DNA of 64,000 nucleotides, taken from Sapria himalayana (Eukaryota; Streptophyta; Magnoliopsida; Malpighiales; Rafflesiaceae). Location: assembly GCA_029783825.1 (NCBI GenBank), contig JAREIK010002654.1, forward strand, positions 187,251-251,250. Reading direction: 5' to 3'. A model generated the notes under the pieces. That model was not told the DNA's origin and ran no database searches. It saw only the letters and a list, made by a program, of their open reading frames with translations. Positions 41,031-54,690 of the stretch are shown here, in pieces. Each line of letters opens with the position of its first letter. Position 1 is the stretch's first letter. The position numbers were made by a program, and so were the translations under genes.

Positions 41031-41970
41031 ATATTAAATTATAAACTTTTATATATAATGGCATATGATTATATAAATATACAAGTGTTTAGATATAATG
41101 TTGTGTTTAAATATTTTTATAAATGTTACATATATATAAATTAATATATGTAATACTTTTATAAATATTATATAGTATATATATCACATTTATATAAACA
41201 TTATAAATATTATATATTTATATAAAAATTTATATGGTATATAAATGTTTACAAATATGTATAAACATTGTTATATGTTATATAAATGTTATATAAAAAA
41301 ATTATATAAATAAATAGTTTTATGTAAATGTTGTATAAATATTTATAAACATTTATACATATGTGTGTGTGTGTGTTTAACATTATATTTTTATATAAAC
41401 ATTTCAAAGATTATATATAATGTAATATGTTTATATATATTAAAGTATAGACATTTATATATAATGTCATACGAAAATATAAAAGTATAAAAGTATATAT
41501 ATAAAGTTATCTATTTATAATATTTTTGGTGACAATCAAAACAAAACCCTTAAACATTGAGTTTGTTTTTTCTTAAATTACAGAAGTAGAAAACATTAAG
41601 CATACTTATTTTTTCTTAAGTTACAAAAGAATAAAACAATATGCATACATTTAGTATTTGAAATCCATAAAACATTAAAAAATTAAATAGTAAAAGAACA
41701 AAGTTTACACTAACCATTTGTTGTTTCATTAATGGTGGAGAGTCAAACTCATATTAGTGATGTGAAAATAGAAGAAAGAAGAAAAAAAATTGGGAGAAAA
41801 TTAAAAAATAATTAAAACTAAATATTCTATATAAACCAACCTTCATCAGTGGTAATCAAATAGAGAGAGATAGAGAAATATATATAGTATTTTTAAGGAG
41901 AAGAGTAATAACAATCTTACCTGATAACAGAAAGATGTAGAACCTATAGGTTGCTCCCATATTCTTGTTT
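41030..41970 (-). other. AT-rich leader of CACTA copy 3, homologous to copy 2
   Basis: The segment aligns with 15840-16760 of copy 2. Shared landmarks are 'tatataatggcatatgattatataa' near 41050, 'tatataatgtcatacg' near 41458, 'cattaagcatactt'-like sequence near 41600, 'accatttgttgtttcatta' near 41715 and 'taggttgctccc' near 41948. A TG tract is present at about 41363-41375. Homology ends around 41970 at the start of TCAA/TCTA array units. Confidence 0.8.
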
Positions 41971-42899
41971 TAATCAATCAATCAATCATGCAATCTATCT
42001 ATCTATCTATATATCTATCGATCTCTCTATCTTTCTCAATATCTAGCTGTCTATATATCTATTTATCTATCTATCTGTATGTCTGTCTGTCTATCTGTCT
42101 ATTTGTCTGTCTATAAATATGTCTATCAATCCGTCTATAATCATGCCTTTAAATCTATCCATCGATTTGTCTATTAATTTATGTAACAATATGTCTATTA
42201 ATAGGGTGATCAATCTATTTATCAATCTATCTATCAATCTACCTATCAATCTAAATTTCAATTTGTCTATCAATTTTTCTATCAATCAATCAATCTATCT
42301 ATTTGTCTATCTATCTATTTATGTGTCAATCTATTTGTCTATCTATCTATCTATCTATCTTTCTAAATTTTTGTCTATCTATCATTCTATCTATCTTTAT
42401 AAAAATCTATCTATATATTTTTCTATCACTCTTTCTATCTAACCATCATTTTACCTACCTACCTACCTACCTGTTTGTCTATTTATCTATCTATCTAACA
42501 ATTTTCTATAATTTATCTTTCTATTTGTCTATCAATATATCTTTTAATCAATCTATCTATCTAAATATCTATCTATCTGTTTGTGTATTTATCTATTTGT
42601 TTGATTTTTTGTTTATCTATCTATGAGTCTATCTATATGTTGATCTTTCTATATGTATATATGCCTATCTATTTGTCAATCAGTCTATCTGTCTATCTAT
42701 CAGTCTATCTATTCATCTGTCTACCTTTTTGTCTACTCGAGTATCAGTATACTTTATTGTGTATATGCTAACTATCTATCTACCTAATTATTTGTCTACC
42801 TTACTAGTTGTCTATTTATTTGTCTATCTGTGTATCTATCTATTTGTCTGTCTATCTATCTGTTTGTCCATTTTTCTATATATCTTTATATTATCTTGT

Positions 42900-44374
42900 T
42901 TTCTATCTATCTATTAGTCTATCTGTTATTCAATCTATTTTTCTATCTCTGGGTCTATTAGTCTATTAGTCTATAAGTATGTCAGTCTATTAGTTTGTTA
43001 GACTGTTAGTCTATTAGTTTGTCAGTCTATCATTTAGTCTATTTGTCTATTTGACTATATGTATATGTGCCTATGTGTCTAATTGTCTATCTTTTTATCT
43101 TTCTCACTATCTCTCTATCTCTATATCTCTCTATGTTTCTATCTCTCAATCTCTCTTTTTCTCTCTTCCTATCTTTTTATTTATCTATATCTATATCACT
43201 ATATCTCTCTATCTCTCTATTTTCTATCTCTTTCCATCTCTCTACCTCACTATATCTTTACCTACTTACATACCTAGCAAGCTACATACGTACCTAGTAA
43301 TATGTTTATCTTTCTATCCAACTACTTTTCTATCTACCTATATATCTCTCTAACTTTCTTTCTATGAAAATTCATATATCAGTCTCGTTATCTCTATCTT
43401 TTTTTCTTTCTCTCTATCTATCTAACTATCTATCTAACCACCTATCTGTCTATCATTCTATCTATATATTTATTTATCTCTTTATATCTCTCTTTCTCCC
43501 TATATGTCTACCTGTATATCTGTCTATCTGTCAATCTATGTATATGTCTATCTGTATATCTGTCTATCAGTCTATTTGTTTCTTTGTCTATCATTATATC
43601 TACCTATTTATCCGACTATCTATCAATCTATAGTACATCTATCTATTTGTCGAACTATCTATCTGTATACTAGTCTATCTATCTATCTAACTGTTTATCT
43701 GTCAATCTATCAAATTGTATATCTATATGTCTATATATTTATTAATCTATTTGTCTATATGTCTATGTGTCTATAATCAATCAATCTATTTGTCTATCTG
43801 TCTAACTCTATATTTTTATAAATATATATCTGTCTATTAGTCTATCTGTCTATCTATCTATCTATCTATTTATCTATTTAGCTATCTATCTATATGTCTA
43901 TTTCTATTTCTATTTATCTACTATATGTCTCTCTGTAAATCTGTCTATATATCTAGTTTTATATCTGTCTATTTGACTATATATCTATATGTTTATATGT
44001 CTATTAGTTTATTTGTATAGTTTAAAAAATCTATTTATTTAACTGTCTATATGTTTATTTGTCTAATTGATTTATTTCTATATAAGTTTATCTACCGATC
44101 TATCTATTGAAGTCTATATTTGATTACCTACCTATCTATGTATCTATTTTTATATCTATTTATCTATCTCTTTTTAACTATATATCTATCTACCTATTTG
44201 TCTATTAGTCTACCTGCCTATATGTGTATCTGCTAATTTATAATTCTATCTATTTGTGTGTCTATTAGTCTATCAGTCTGTCAATCTATTAGTTTTTTAG
44301 ACTATTATTCTATTAGTTTATTAGTTTCTTAGTCAATATATCTATCTATCATTCTTTCTATATGTTGGTCTATC

Positions 44375-44406
<32 letters not shown>

Positions 44407-44720
44407 GTGTATCAGTCTATTTATTTATGTCTCTATCTATATAACTTTGTATATATTTCTCTCTGTATCTATCTATCTATCTCTTTATATCTATATCTCT
44501 TTATCTCTCTATCTTTATATCTATATCTCTTTATATCTATCTCTTTATATCTATCTCTTTATATCTCTATCTCTTTAAATTTCTTTCTATATTTCTCAAT
44601 ATCTCTTTATATATATATCTCTTTCTTTCTATCTCTCTATCTCTCTACTTATCTATCTCTCCATTTCTCTACATACTTACCTTCCTAACTAGCTACCTAC
44701 CTACCTATCAGTCTATTAGT
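42900..44720 (+). repeat. Decayed 1.3-1.4 kb duplication in array block 4
   Basis: Two segments, about 42900-43420 and 44240-44720, share order. Each has a run of 'attagtctattagt' units with 'ttagactgtta'/'ttagactatta' (near 43002 and 44298), then a TCTC-rich domain, then a CTAC-rich stretch 'cttacatacctagcaagctac' (near 43265) or 'cttaccttcctaactagctac' (near 44677). The domain order and the rare CTAC words support duplication, with heavy divergence and length change between units. Confidence 0.55.
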
Positions 44721-44834
44721 CTATCATACTCTCTATTTAACTATCTATCCCTTTGCCTCTTTGCCTATATTTTTGTCTATCTCTTTATCAATCAATCTCT
44801 CAATCTCTCTCTAACTATCTGACTATATGTGTAT

Positions 44835-44865
<31 letters not shown>

Positions 44866-47800
44866 CCTATATGTCTATCTATATATCTATCTATTATTCT
44901 ATTTATCAATCAATCAATCTATCTGTCTATCTATTTATCTATATATATATCTCTATCTATCTATCTATCTATCATTATGTCTATTTGTCTATAGATCTAT
45001 ATGTCTATCTATCAACCTGTCTATTTATCTATCAATCAATTTATTTGCCTATCTTTCTATCTATCTGTCTGTCTATCTGTCTATCTATCTATATGTATAT
45101 CTGTCTAACTGACTATCTAGTTATCAGTCTATCTATCTATCTATATATAAATCAATCAAACTATATATCTATCTAACTATCTATATGTCAATATGTTTAT
45201 TTGTCTATGAATCTACCTTTCTATCTATCTGTCTACCTATCTATCTATCTATTTATCTTTCTATTTTAGATTTATCTATTTTTCTATCTTTTTATCTGTC
45301 TATTTGTGTATATGTATATTTGTATAACTATCTATTTATATCTCTATCTGTATATCTCTATATCTATCTATATGTCTATCTATATGTCTATCTATATATC
45401 TTTCTATTTATCTATCTATCTATTAATTTAAATGTATATGTGTCTATTTTTGTATATCTATCTATCTATTTATCTATATTTCTATTTGTCTATTGGTGTA
45501 TATATCTATCCACCTATCTTTCTATCTATGCATCTGTGTATATCTGTCTCTATTATATTTGAGTATCTTACTATCTATGTATTTATCAAGTATTTATCGG
45601 TCGTTTTATCAATTTGTTTATCTGTTTATCTATCTATCTATCTATCTATCTATTTGTATATCTATATATCTATCTAACTGTCTATTTGTCTATCTACCTA
45701 TTTGTCTATTTTTCTATTTTTCTATATGTGTAAATATATCTATCTATGTGTCTATCTAACTATTTATCTATCTATCTATTTATCTATCTATCTACCTATT
45801 TGTCTTTTTAAATTTTTTTGTATGACTAACCATCTATCTATCTATTTCTTAATCTATCTATTAACTATCTATTTGTGTATCTATCTAACTATCTATCTAT
45901 TTTTCAGTCTATCCCACTATCTATTAATCTATCTATCTATCTGTCTATATATCTATTTTTTTATCGATATATCTATCTTTCTATCTTTTTGTCTATCTCT
46001 CTGTCTATCTACATATCTATATTTATATTAATCTATCTTTTAATTTGTCTATCTATCTATCTATCTATCTGTCTGTCTATCTATCTATTTATCTATCTAT
46101 TTATATGTGTATCTATCTATCTGTCTGTCTGTCTATCTACCAATCAATCAATCTATCTATTTATATATCAATCTATCTATATATATATATCTATCTAACT
46201 ATATGTGTATCTATCTATCTATATATCTTTTTTTTATTAATCAATCAATCTATGTATATATATATATATATATCTATATATCTATCAATCTGTCTATCTA
46301 TCTATATATCTGCCAATTTTCTTATCTTTCTATCTACATATGTATATATTTGTCTATCTATCTTTATATCAGTGTATCAATCTATCTATTTGTCTATCAT
46401 TCTATCTGTCTATCTATGTTTCTATATATCTATAAATCTATCTAACTATAAAAAGATTTATCTTCTATCTATATATCTGTCTAACTATCATATTATCTTT
46501 TTATCTATCTATCAATCAGACTATATGTCTAACTATCTATTATCTTTATATTTATCAGTCTGTTAGTAATTATGTCTAACTATGTAGCGATCAATCGATA
46601 TATCTATTTTACTTGTTTATTTATCTATTTTTTATTATGTTTAATAGTTTATCTATCTTTCTATCTATCTGACTATATAACTTTCTATATATATATATAT
46701 ATCTCTCTATATCTATCTATCTATCTTTCTGTCTGTCTATTATTTTATCTACCTATCTACCTATATATCTATCTGTCTAAATGTCTATTATCTAAATATC
46801 TTTTTATCTATCTATCAATCTATCTTTCTCTCTATCTGTCTATTTGTCTACTTGTCTATTTGTCTATATCTCTATTTATATATTTGTCTATGAGTCTATT
46901 TGTATTCTATCTAACTCACTATATATCTATCTGTCAAAATATATCTCTATCTATCTATATGACTCTCTGTCTATCTGTCTATCTGTCTATCTATCTATCT
47001 ATCTATCTCTATCGCTATTTTTCAAGATATCTTACTATCTAAGTATCATTTGTCTATATGTCTAGTAGTCTATCTGTATATCTATCTATCTATTTGTATA
47101 TCTTTTGATATGTCTATCTATCAATCTGTCTATATGGTCTATCTAATTATCTATATGTCAATCTATCTATCAATATAACTGATTAATTTATTTTTATCTA
47201 TATATATATATATATCTGTCTATCTGTATATCTGTCTATTTTGATATCTATCTATCTATGTGTTTATCTATCTATCTATCTATGTGTTTATCTATCTATC
47301 TATCTAGTTGTCTATTTCTTTATCTTTCTATTAGTCTATCAATCATTCAATCTATTAGTCTATCTATCTATCTATCTATTTTATATCTAAATATTTGTCT
47401 ATCTATCTATAAACCTATGTAACTAACTAACTAATTATATTTCTATTTATCTATTTCTTTAATGGTCTAAATATATTTCAATCTATTAGTCTATTAGTCA
47501 ATCATTCTTTCTATCTATCTAAATATATATACATATATATCTATATATCTATCTATCTGTTTTTCTATCTATTTTTCAATTTGTCTATATATCTATCTAT
47601 CTATCTTTTTATATGTCTATCAATCTATATTTTTATTTGTATATCTATCTATCTATTAATTTGTCTATTAGTCTATTATCTATCTATCTATATATCTATC
47701 TATCTATCTATCTATCTATATATCTATCTAAGTATATGTCTATCTCTCTATATGTCAATCTAATTATCTATTTATATGCTTATCTATCTATGTATATATC

Positions 47801-49229
47801 TAGCTATCTATCTATATATTTGTCAATATATCTATCTGTCTATTTCTCTATCTATTTACGTTTCTATCTATCTATCTGTCAAACTATCTATCTATATGGC
47901 ATTCTATCTATCTCTCTATTTCTCTATCAATCTATCTGTCTATCTATCGATATTCCATCTATCTAAATATCTATCTTTCAATATGTCTATATATCTAAAT
48001 ATTATATTTGTCGATGTATCTTAGTATTTAACAATCTAACTATTTATCACTCTGTATGTCTAACTAAATTACTATCTTTCTATGTATTAGTCTATTAGTC
48101 TATCTGTCTATATGCCTATCTCTATATCTATTTAATAATATATTTTTATATGTCTATTTGTTTATATGTTAATTTGTCTATTAGTCTATCTATCTATTTA
48201 TGTATTTACCTATCATTCTATCTTTTTGTATATCTATCTATCTTCATAAAAATCTATTTGACTATCTATCAATTTGTCTAGCTGCTATATATTTCTCTGT
48301 CTATATGTCTATATGTCTATATGTTTTTTTGTCTATTTATCTATGTGTCTATTTTTTTAAATATCTATCTATATGTCTATCTATCAATTTGTTTATCTGT
48401 ATATCAATCTTTTGATCAATCAATCTATTTATCGATCTATCAATCTATCTATCCTTTTGTCATTCAATATATCAATTTGTTTATCTATCTATATGTCTAT
48501 TTATCTATCAATAATAGTCTATCTATATATCAATCTATATGTGTATCTATCTATCTGTCTATATATCTATCTGTCTATCTTTCTATTTATCTATCTTTCT
48601 ATCTAACTATCTATATCATTATCTATCTATTTGTTTATCTATCTAAATATCTAACATTCTAACTATCTATATGCCTATATGAATATCTATCTAACTAGCT
48701 TTCTATTTATTAGTTTTTTGAACTATGTATCTATCTGCCTATTTATCTATCAATTTGCATATCTATCTATTTGTGTATTTATCTATTTGTCTATCTATTT
48801 TTTGGCTATCCTTCTATATAACTATCTATTTGTGTGTCTATCTATCTGTATATCTTTCTATTTGCCTGTCTGTCTGTCTTTCTATCCAACTTTTTATGTG
48901 TCTATCTATCTATCTATATGACTATATATCTATATGTCTATATGTCTATCTATCTATCTATCTAGTTATTTTTCTATTAATCTATATATCTCTCTATCTA
49001 ACTATCTATGTATTTTTATATCTCTTTATCTATCTAAATATCTAATTAATTTTCTATCTTCTAGTCTATTTTATATATATATAGATATATATATATATAT
49101 CTATATGTCTATCTTTCTATCGATCTATATATCTTTATATTCTTTTATCTATCATCTATCTATTTGTCTATATATCTATCTATCAATTTGTTATTCTATC
49201 AATCTGTCTATCTGTATATCTATCTATCA

Positions 49230-49261
<32 letters not shown>

Positions 49262-49896
49262 ATATATCTATCCAGCTATTTGTCTATCTTTCTTTTTATC
49301 TATCTATATAAATATCTATCTATCTATCTATTTATTTTTCTATCTATCTAACTATCTATCTCTCTACCTATCTATCTATTTGTATATATATATCTATCTA
49401 TCTATCTTTGTATCTATATATCTATTTGTCTATCATTTTTTGGTCTATCAGTCTATAAAACTTATTATGAAACCGACTATCTATTTATATATCTCTCTAT
49501 ATGAATATCTTTATATCTATCTATATGTTTATTTATCGATTTGTCTATTTATTTATCTATCTATACCTATATATATATTTTATTTCGAAATGTTTATATG
49601 TCATTCTATCTATTTATGCAACTATTTAAATATCAAAATTTTATTTATTTTTATCTCTAACTATCTAATTGTCTATCTATCTATCTACCTACTTGTCAAT
49701 CTTTTTATCTATCTATCATTCAATCATTCTATCTATTTATCTTTCTATTTAAAAATCTATCAAAATATCTATGGATCTATCAATCTATATGCCTATCTAT
49801 CTATCTTGTTATCTATCTATCTATCTTTCCTGTCAATATATCTATCTCTTTATCTATATCTACCAATCTTTCTATCCTTATATATATCTATCTATC

Positions 49897-49933
<37 letters not shown>

Positions 49934-50381
49934 ATTTATCTTTTTATGTACCTATCTATCTTACTATCTATCTATCCTGCTATCTATTTAACTGTCTATC
50001 TATCTATCTCTCTATCTACCTATTTTTTTATCTCTTTATTTGTTTATCTCTTTATCTATTTTTTTGTCTGTCTATCTATCAATATGTATATCTATCTATA
50101 TATCTATATGTCTATCTCTTTAACTATCTATCTATCTATCTATTTTTTCAATGTCTATATGTCAATCTATCTATTTGTGTAACTATCTATCTTTCTATTT
50201 GACTATCTTTCTAACTATCTAATTGGCTTTCAATCTATCAGGCTTTTAGTTAATCTGTCTATTTATCTATCTATATATCTATCTATTTATCTAACTGTCT
50301 ATATATATATATATATATATATCTGTCTGTCTATCCATGTGTCTAAAAATCTGTCGATCTATATATCTATATATGAATCTG

Positions 50382-50412
<31 letters not shown>

Positions 50413-51116
50413 CTATCTATATATCTATTTATCTACCAATTTACTTATTTACTTCTCAATCTATCTTTCTGTCTATCTATCTATTTGGCTATCTGTCAAA
50501 GTATCAATCTTTTTTTCTATCTATTTTTCTATCTATATATCCAACTATCTATATGTCTATGTATCTATATATCTATTCGACTATCTATCTGTCAATCTCT
50601 CTAAGTAACTCTATCTATTTGTCTATATGTCAAAGATCTAAATCTCTATTTGACTATCTATCTATCTTACTTCTTATCTTACTTTCTATAGATATGTCTA
50701 ATGCCTATATGTCTATCTATCTATCTATATAACTATCTATCTATTTGTATATTTATTTATCTAACTATCTTTCATTCTGTGGATCTCTCTATCTCTCTAT
50801 CTTTCAATCTTTCTAAATGTCTATATGCCTATATTACTATCTATGTAAATATCTAACTTTCTATCTACTTATCTATCTTTCAATCTAACTATCTAATTAT
50901 CTTTATTTTTACTAATCTATTAGTTAATGTGTCTATCTTCCTATCTAAATATCTTTTTGTCTATCTATCTATCTATTAATCAATCTATCTATCTATTTAT
51001 CAATCTATCTATCTATATGACTACGTGTCTATCTATATATCTTCTTTTTATCTATCTATATATCTAACTATATATCTATCTTTCTATCTATCTGTATATC
51101 TCTCTATCTCTCTATC

Positions 51117-51151
<35 letters not shown>

Positions 51152-52364
51152 ATGTATCTGAGTATATGTTAATTTGTTTATCTATTTATTTATTTATATA
51201 TCAATCTATTTGTCAATTTATCTATTGATCTATCTAATCTATTTATCTATCTATGTATTTATTTGTATTTCTCTTTATCTATCTGCCAATATGACTATCT
51301 GTCTATATATCTATCTATCTATCTATATATTTGTTTGTCTGGCTGTCTTTCTGTCTATTTGTCTATCTATCTATGTATTTTTTTATCTATCTATCTATTA
51401 ATCTATATGCCTATCTATTTATATGTTTATCTATCTATATATTTATCTACCTACCTTTATTAATATTTGTCTATCTATCTATCTATATATTTGTTTATTT
51501 ATCTATCTTTATGTATATATTTTTACATGTCCATTAGTTTATATTTTTTTTCTATTTATATATCTAAATATTTGTCTATCTATCAATATGTTAATTTTTC
51601 AATCAATGAATCTCTTTAGCTATCTGTCAGTCGATCTAAATATCTTTCTAACTATCTAACTATCTATTAGTGTATCTATTTATCTATCTAATTATCTAAT
51701 TCTCTTTCTGTCTATCAATCTTTTAGTCTATTTGTCTATTATCTAATAGTCTATTAGTCTATCTATCTATCAATATATCTCTCTTTCTATCTATTTGTTT
51801 ACATGCCTATATGTTTATCTATCTATATATTTGTCTATATGTCTATCTTTATTTCTCTTAATCTACCTATCTATCTATTTATATATCTATCTTTCTTTAT
51901 GTATATTTATATATTTGTCTAGCTATCTATCTATCTAGCTAGCTATCTATCTATCTGCCTATCTATCTATTTAACTATCTAACTATTTGTCTAGTTTTCG
52001 ATTTGACTATATTACAATCAATCTATTTTCTCTCTATCTATCTTTTTGTCTAAATGCCTATTTGCCTATTTGTTTATCTATCAATCTGTTTATTTTTCTG
52101 TTTGTCTATCTATTTATCAATCTATATATCTTTTTATATGGCAATCTGTCTTTCTATCTATCTGTCTATATGTTTAACTATCTATCTTTCTATCATTTTA
52201 TATGTCTATCTATCTTTTTATATATCTATATATCTATTATTCTATTTATCTATTTATTTGTCTATCTTTATATTTGTCTATCTTCCTATCTACCCATCTT
52301 TCAAGGTGTCTATGTGCCTATCATTCAATTAATCTATCTTTCTATATGTCTAACTCTATATTAA

Positions 52365-52400
<36 letters not shown>

Positions 52401-53299
52401 CTATTTAGCTATCTATCTATATATCTATCTGTTTAACTATCTATTTGTCTATCTTTTATCCATGTATCAATCTATCTAAATATATTACTATCTATCTTTC
52501 TATTGATATGTGTATACGTATATCTGTCTATCTATTTATATATGTATGTTTCTATTTTTATTTTTGACTATTTGTTTATCAATCTATCTATATATATGTT
52601 TTTCTGCTTATCTATCGATCTATCTAGCTATTTGTCTATCTATTATTTAACTATTTGTCTATACATCTATATGTCAATCTGTTTATATATCTTTTTGTTT
52701 ATATGTCTGTCTATTTATATGTTTATCTCACTTTCTACATATCTGTCTATCTATCTATCTATCTATCAGTCTGTGTATCTATATATCTATTTAATTGTCT
52801 ATCTATCACTATGTCTATCTATATATCTATCTATCTATCTTTTTGTCTATATGTCTATTTATTTATCTAACTATCTAACTGTGTATTTTTATATTTCTAT
52901 ATCTATTTATTTATTTATTTTGTATCTATCTTATGTCTATTTGTCTTTGTGTTAATCATTCTATCAATCTATATATCTATATGTCTATCATTATTTATTA
53001 TAATCTATCAATATGTAAATCTATGTATTTGTATATCTATATATTTATCTATCTATCTAACTATCCAACTTTATATCTACATATCTATATACCTATTTTT
53101 TAATGTTTCTATCGATTAGTTTATTAGTCATCAGTCTATCTATCTATTTTTCTATTTGTCTATCTGCATATCTATCTATCTATCTACCTATCTATTTTTA
53201 TCTCTATCTTATTATCTAACTATTTTTTATCTATCTATTTGTTTATTTATCTATCTGACTAAATGCATATCTTTTTAACTATCTATATGTCTATATGTC

Positions 53300-54690
53300 A
53301 AAATGTTTATCTATCAATCTATACATCTATCAATATATCTATCTATATATCTATTTATCATTCTATCTATGTGTGTATCTATCAATCTTTCTATCTATCT
53401 ATATATTTGCATTTTTATCTATTTGTCTATATGTCTATCTATTAATCTATTTAAATATTAATCTATCTATCTATCTATCTATGTCTGTATCTTTCTATAT
53501 GTCTATATGTCTCTCAATCTATCTAATTATATTTATATATGTCTATTTATCTATCTAAGTGTCTATCTAATAATTTGTAAATCAATATGTCTATCTATCG
53601 ATTTATCTATTTGTTTATCGATATGTCTATCTACCTGTCTATCAATCTATCTATATATCTATTTGTATGCATGTCTTTATGTTTTTTTATCTATATGTTT
53701 ATTTATTAATATATCTATTTCTCTAACTATCTATAAGTCTATATGTATATCTATCTATCTGGTAATCAATATATCTATCTATCAGTCTATCTAACTATTA
53801 ATCTATCTATCTATCTATCTGTCTATGCATCTATTTGTATTTCTATCTATTTATCAATTTTATTATTTGTCTATCTATATATATACCTACCTTCCTTTCA
53901 GTCTATCTGTCTGTCTATCTATCTCTCTATCTTTGTATATGTTAATATATTTATCTATCTATCTAACTAGATTTTTATATGTCTATCTATCTATGTATCT
54001 TTCTATTAATTTGTATATCTATCTAGCTATCAATATGTCTGTCTGTCTGTCTATTTGTCTATCTATCTATCTATGTATATATCAATCTATCTAATTTATG
54101 TCTATCTATTTATCTATCTATATGTCTATCTATGTATATATCTATTTTTCTGTCTATCTGTATATCTATCTATCTCATAATCAATATAACTATCTATTTC
54201 TTAATGAATCTAATAATATATCTATCTATTTGTCTATGCATCTATGTGTCTATCTATCTATCTATTTGACTATCTATCGATCTATATATCTACATATCTT
54301 TCTTTCTATCTATATATCTATCTCTCTATCTTTCTATATATATCTCTATTTTTTGTCTATTTTTTTATCTCTCTATCTATCTATTTGTCTATCTATCTAA
54401 ACTATCTTTCAATCTATTTATATGTCTATTTGTCTATAAGTCTGTTTGTCTATCTATCTATTTATCTATATATCTGTGTATATATCTATCTATCTATGTG
54501 TATGTCTAACTATATATATAAATATATGTCTATTGGTCTATATAAATATCTGTCTAAGTATCTATATATCTATTTGAATATCTATGTATCTGATAATCAA
54601 TATATCTATCTATCTATCTGGTTATCTCTCTTTGCATCTATTTCTCTATCTATCTATTTATTTAAATATTTGTCTATTAGTATATCTGCC
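53300..54690 (+). repeat. Higher-order repeat of about 415 bp in array block 4
   Basis: The landmark 'taatcaatata(a/t)ctatctat' recurs at about 53763, 54178 and 54593, spacing about 415 bp. It is followed in each unit by 'gcatctat' (about 53826, 54238, 54634). A 'tctctatctttgtatat' element near 53922 is matched by 'tctctatctttctatat' near 54322. A more diverged unit may precede at about 53330. This is periodicity above the 4-bp unit. Confidence 0.7.

Larger units (their letters stand above)
30746..41970 (-). mobile_element. CACTA (En/Spm) element copy 3, most complete but truncated at its 5' end
   Basis: It contains 3' subterminal-type sequence (30780-31090), a duplicated second-gene 3' segment, a Transposase_24-like pseudogene (about 33720-35610), a TNP2-like pseudogene (35696-38320) and the AT-rich leader (41030-41970). 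Gene order and orientation match En/Spm-type elements. The leader matches copy 2 up to 'ggttgctccc' near 41958, after which copy 2 continues for another 1.5 kb to its terminus while copy 3 turns into array. The left end near 30750 has only a weak terminus-like 'catatgaaaaag'. An insertion seems to lie at 31650-33700. Confidence 0.85.

Noticed and set aside
42091..42285. Minus-strand frame of 64 codons with Leu-Ile-Asp repeats
   Set aside because: It is the reverse reading of a TCAA-rich array domain, where TAG stops are rarer; no independent support.
49164..49991. Long open frame of 275 codons, the longest of many Ser-Ile-Tyr-Leu frames in the arrays
   Set aside because: A (TCTA)n repeat reads Ser-Ile-Tyr-Leu in all three frames of one strand without stops, so such frames are expected. 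There is no start context, domain or non-repeat flank to support a gene. The same applies to every array frame, including the 269-codon one at 10469-11278 on the minus strand.
53300..54690. Regularly spaced repeats considered as a CRISPR-like array
   Set aside because: Repeats and intervening sequence are all variants of the same 4-bp unit, the period is about 415 bp, and the context is a plant genome.
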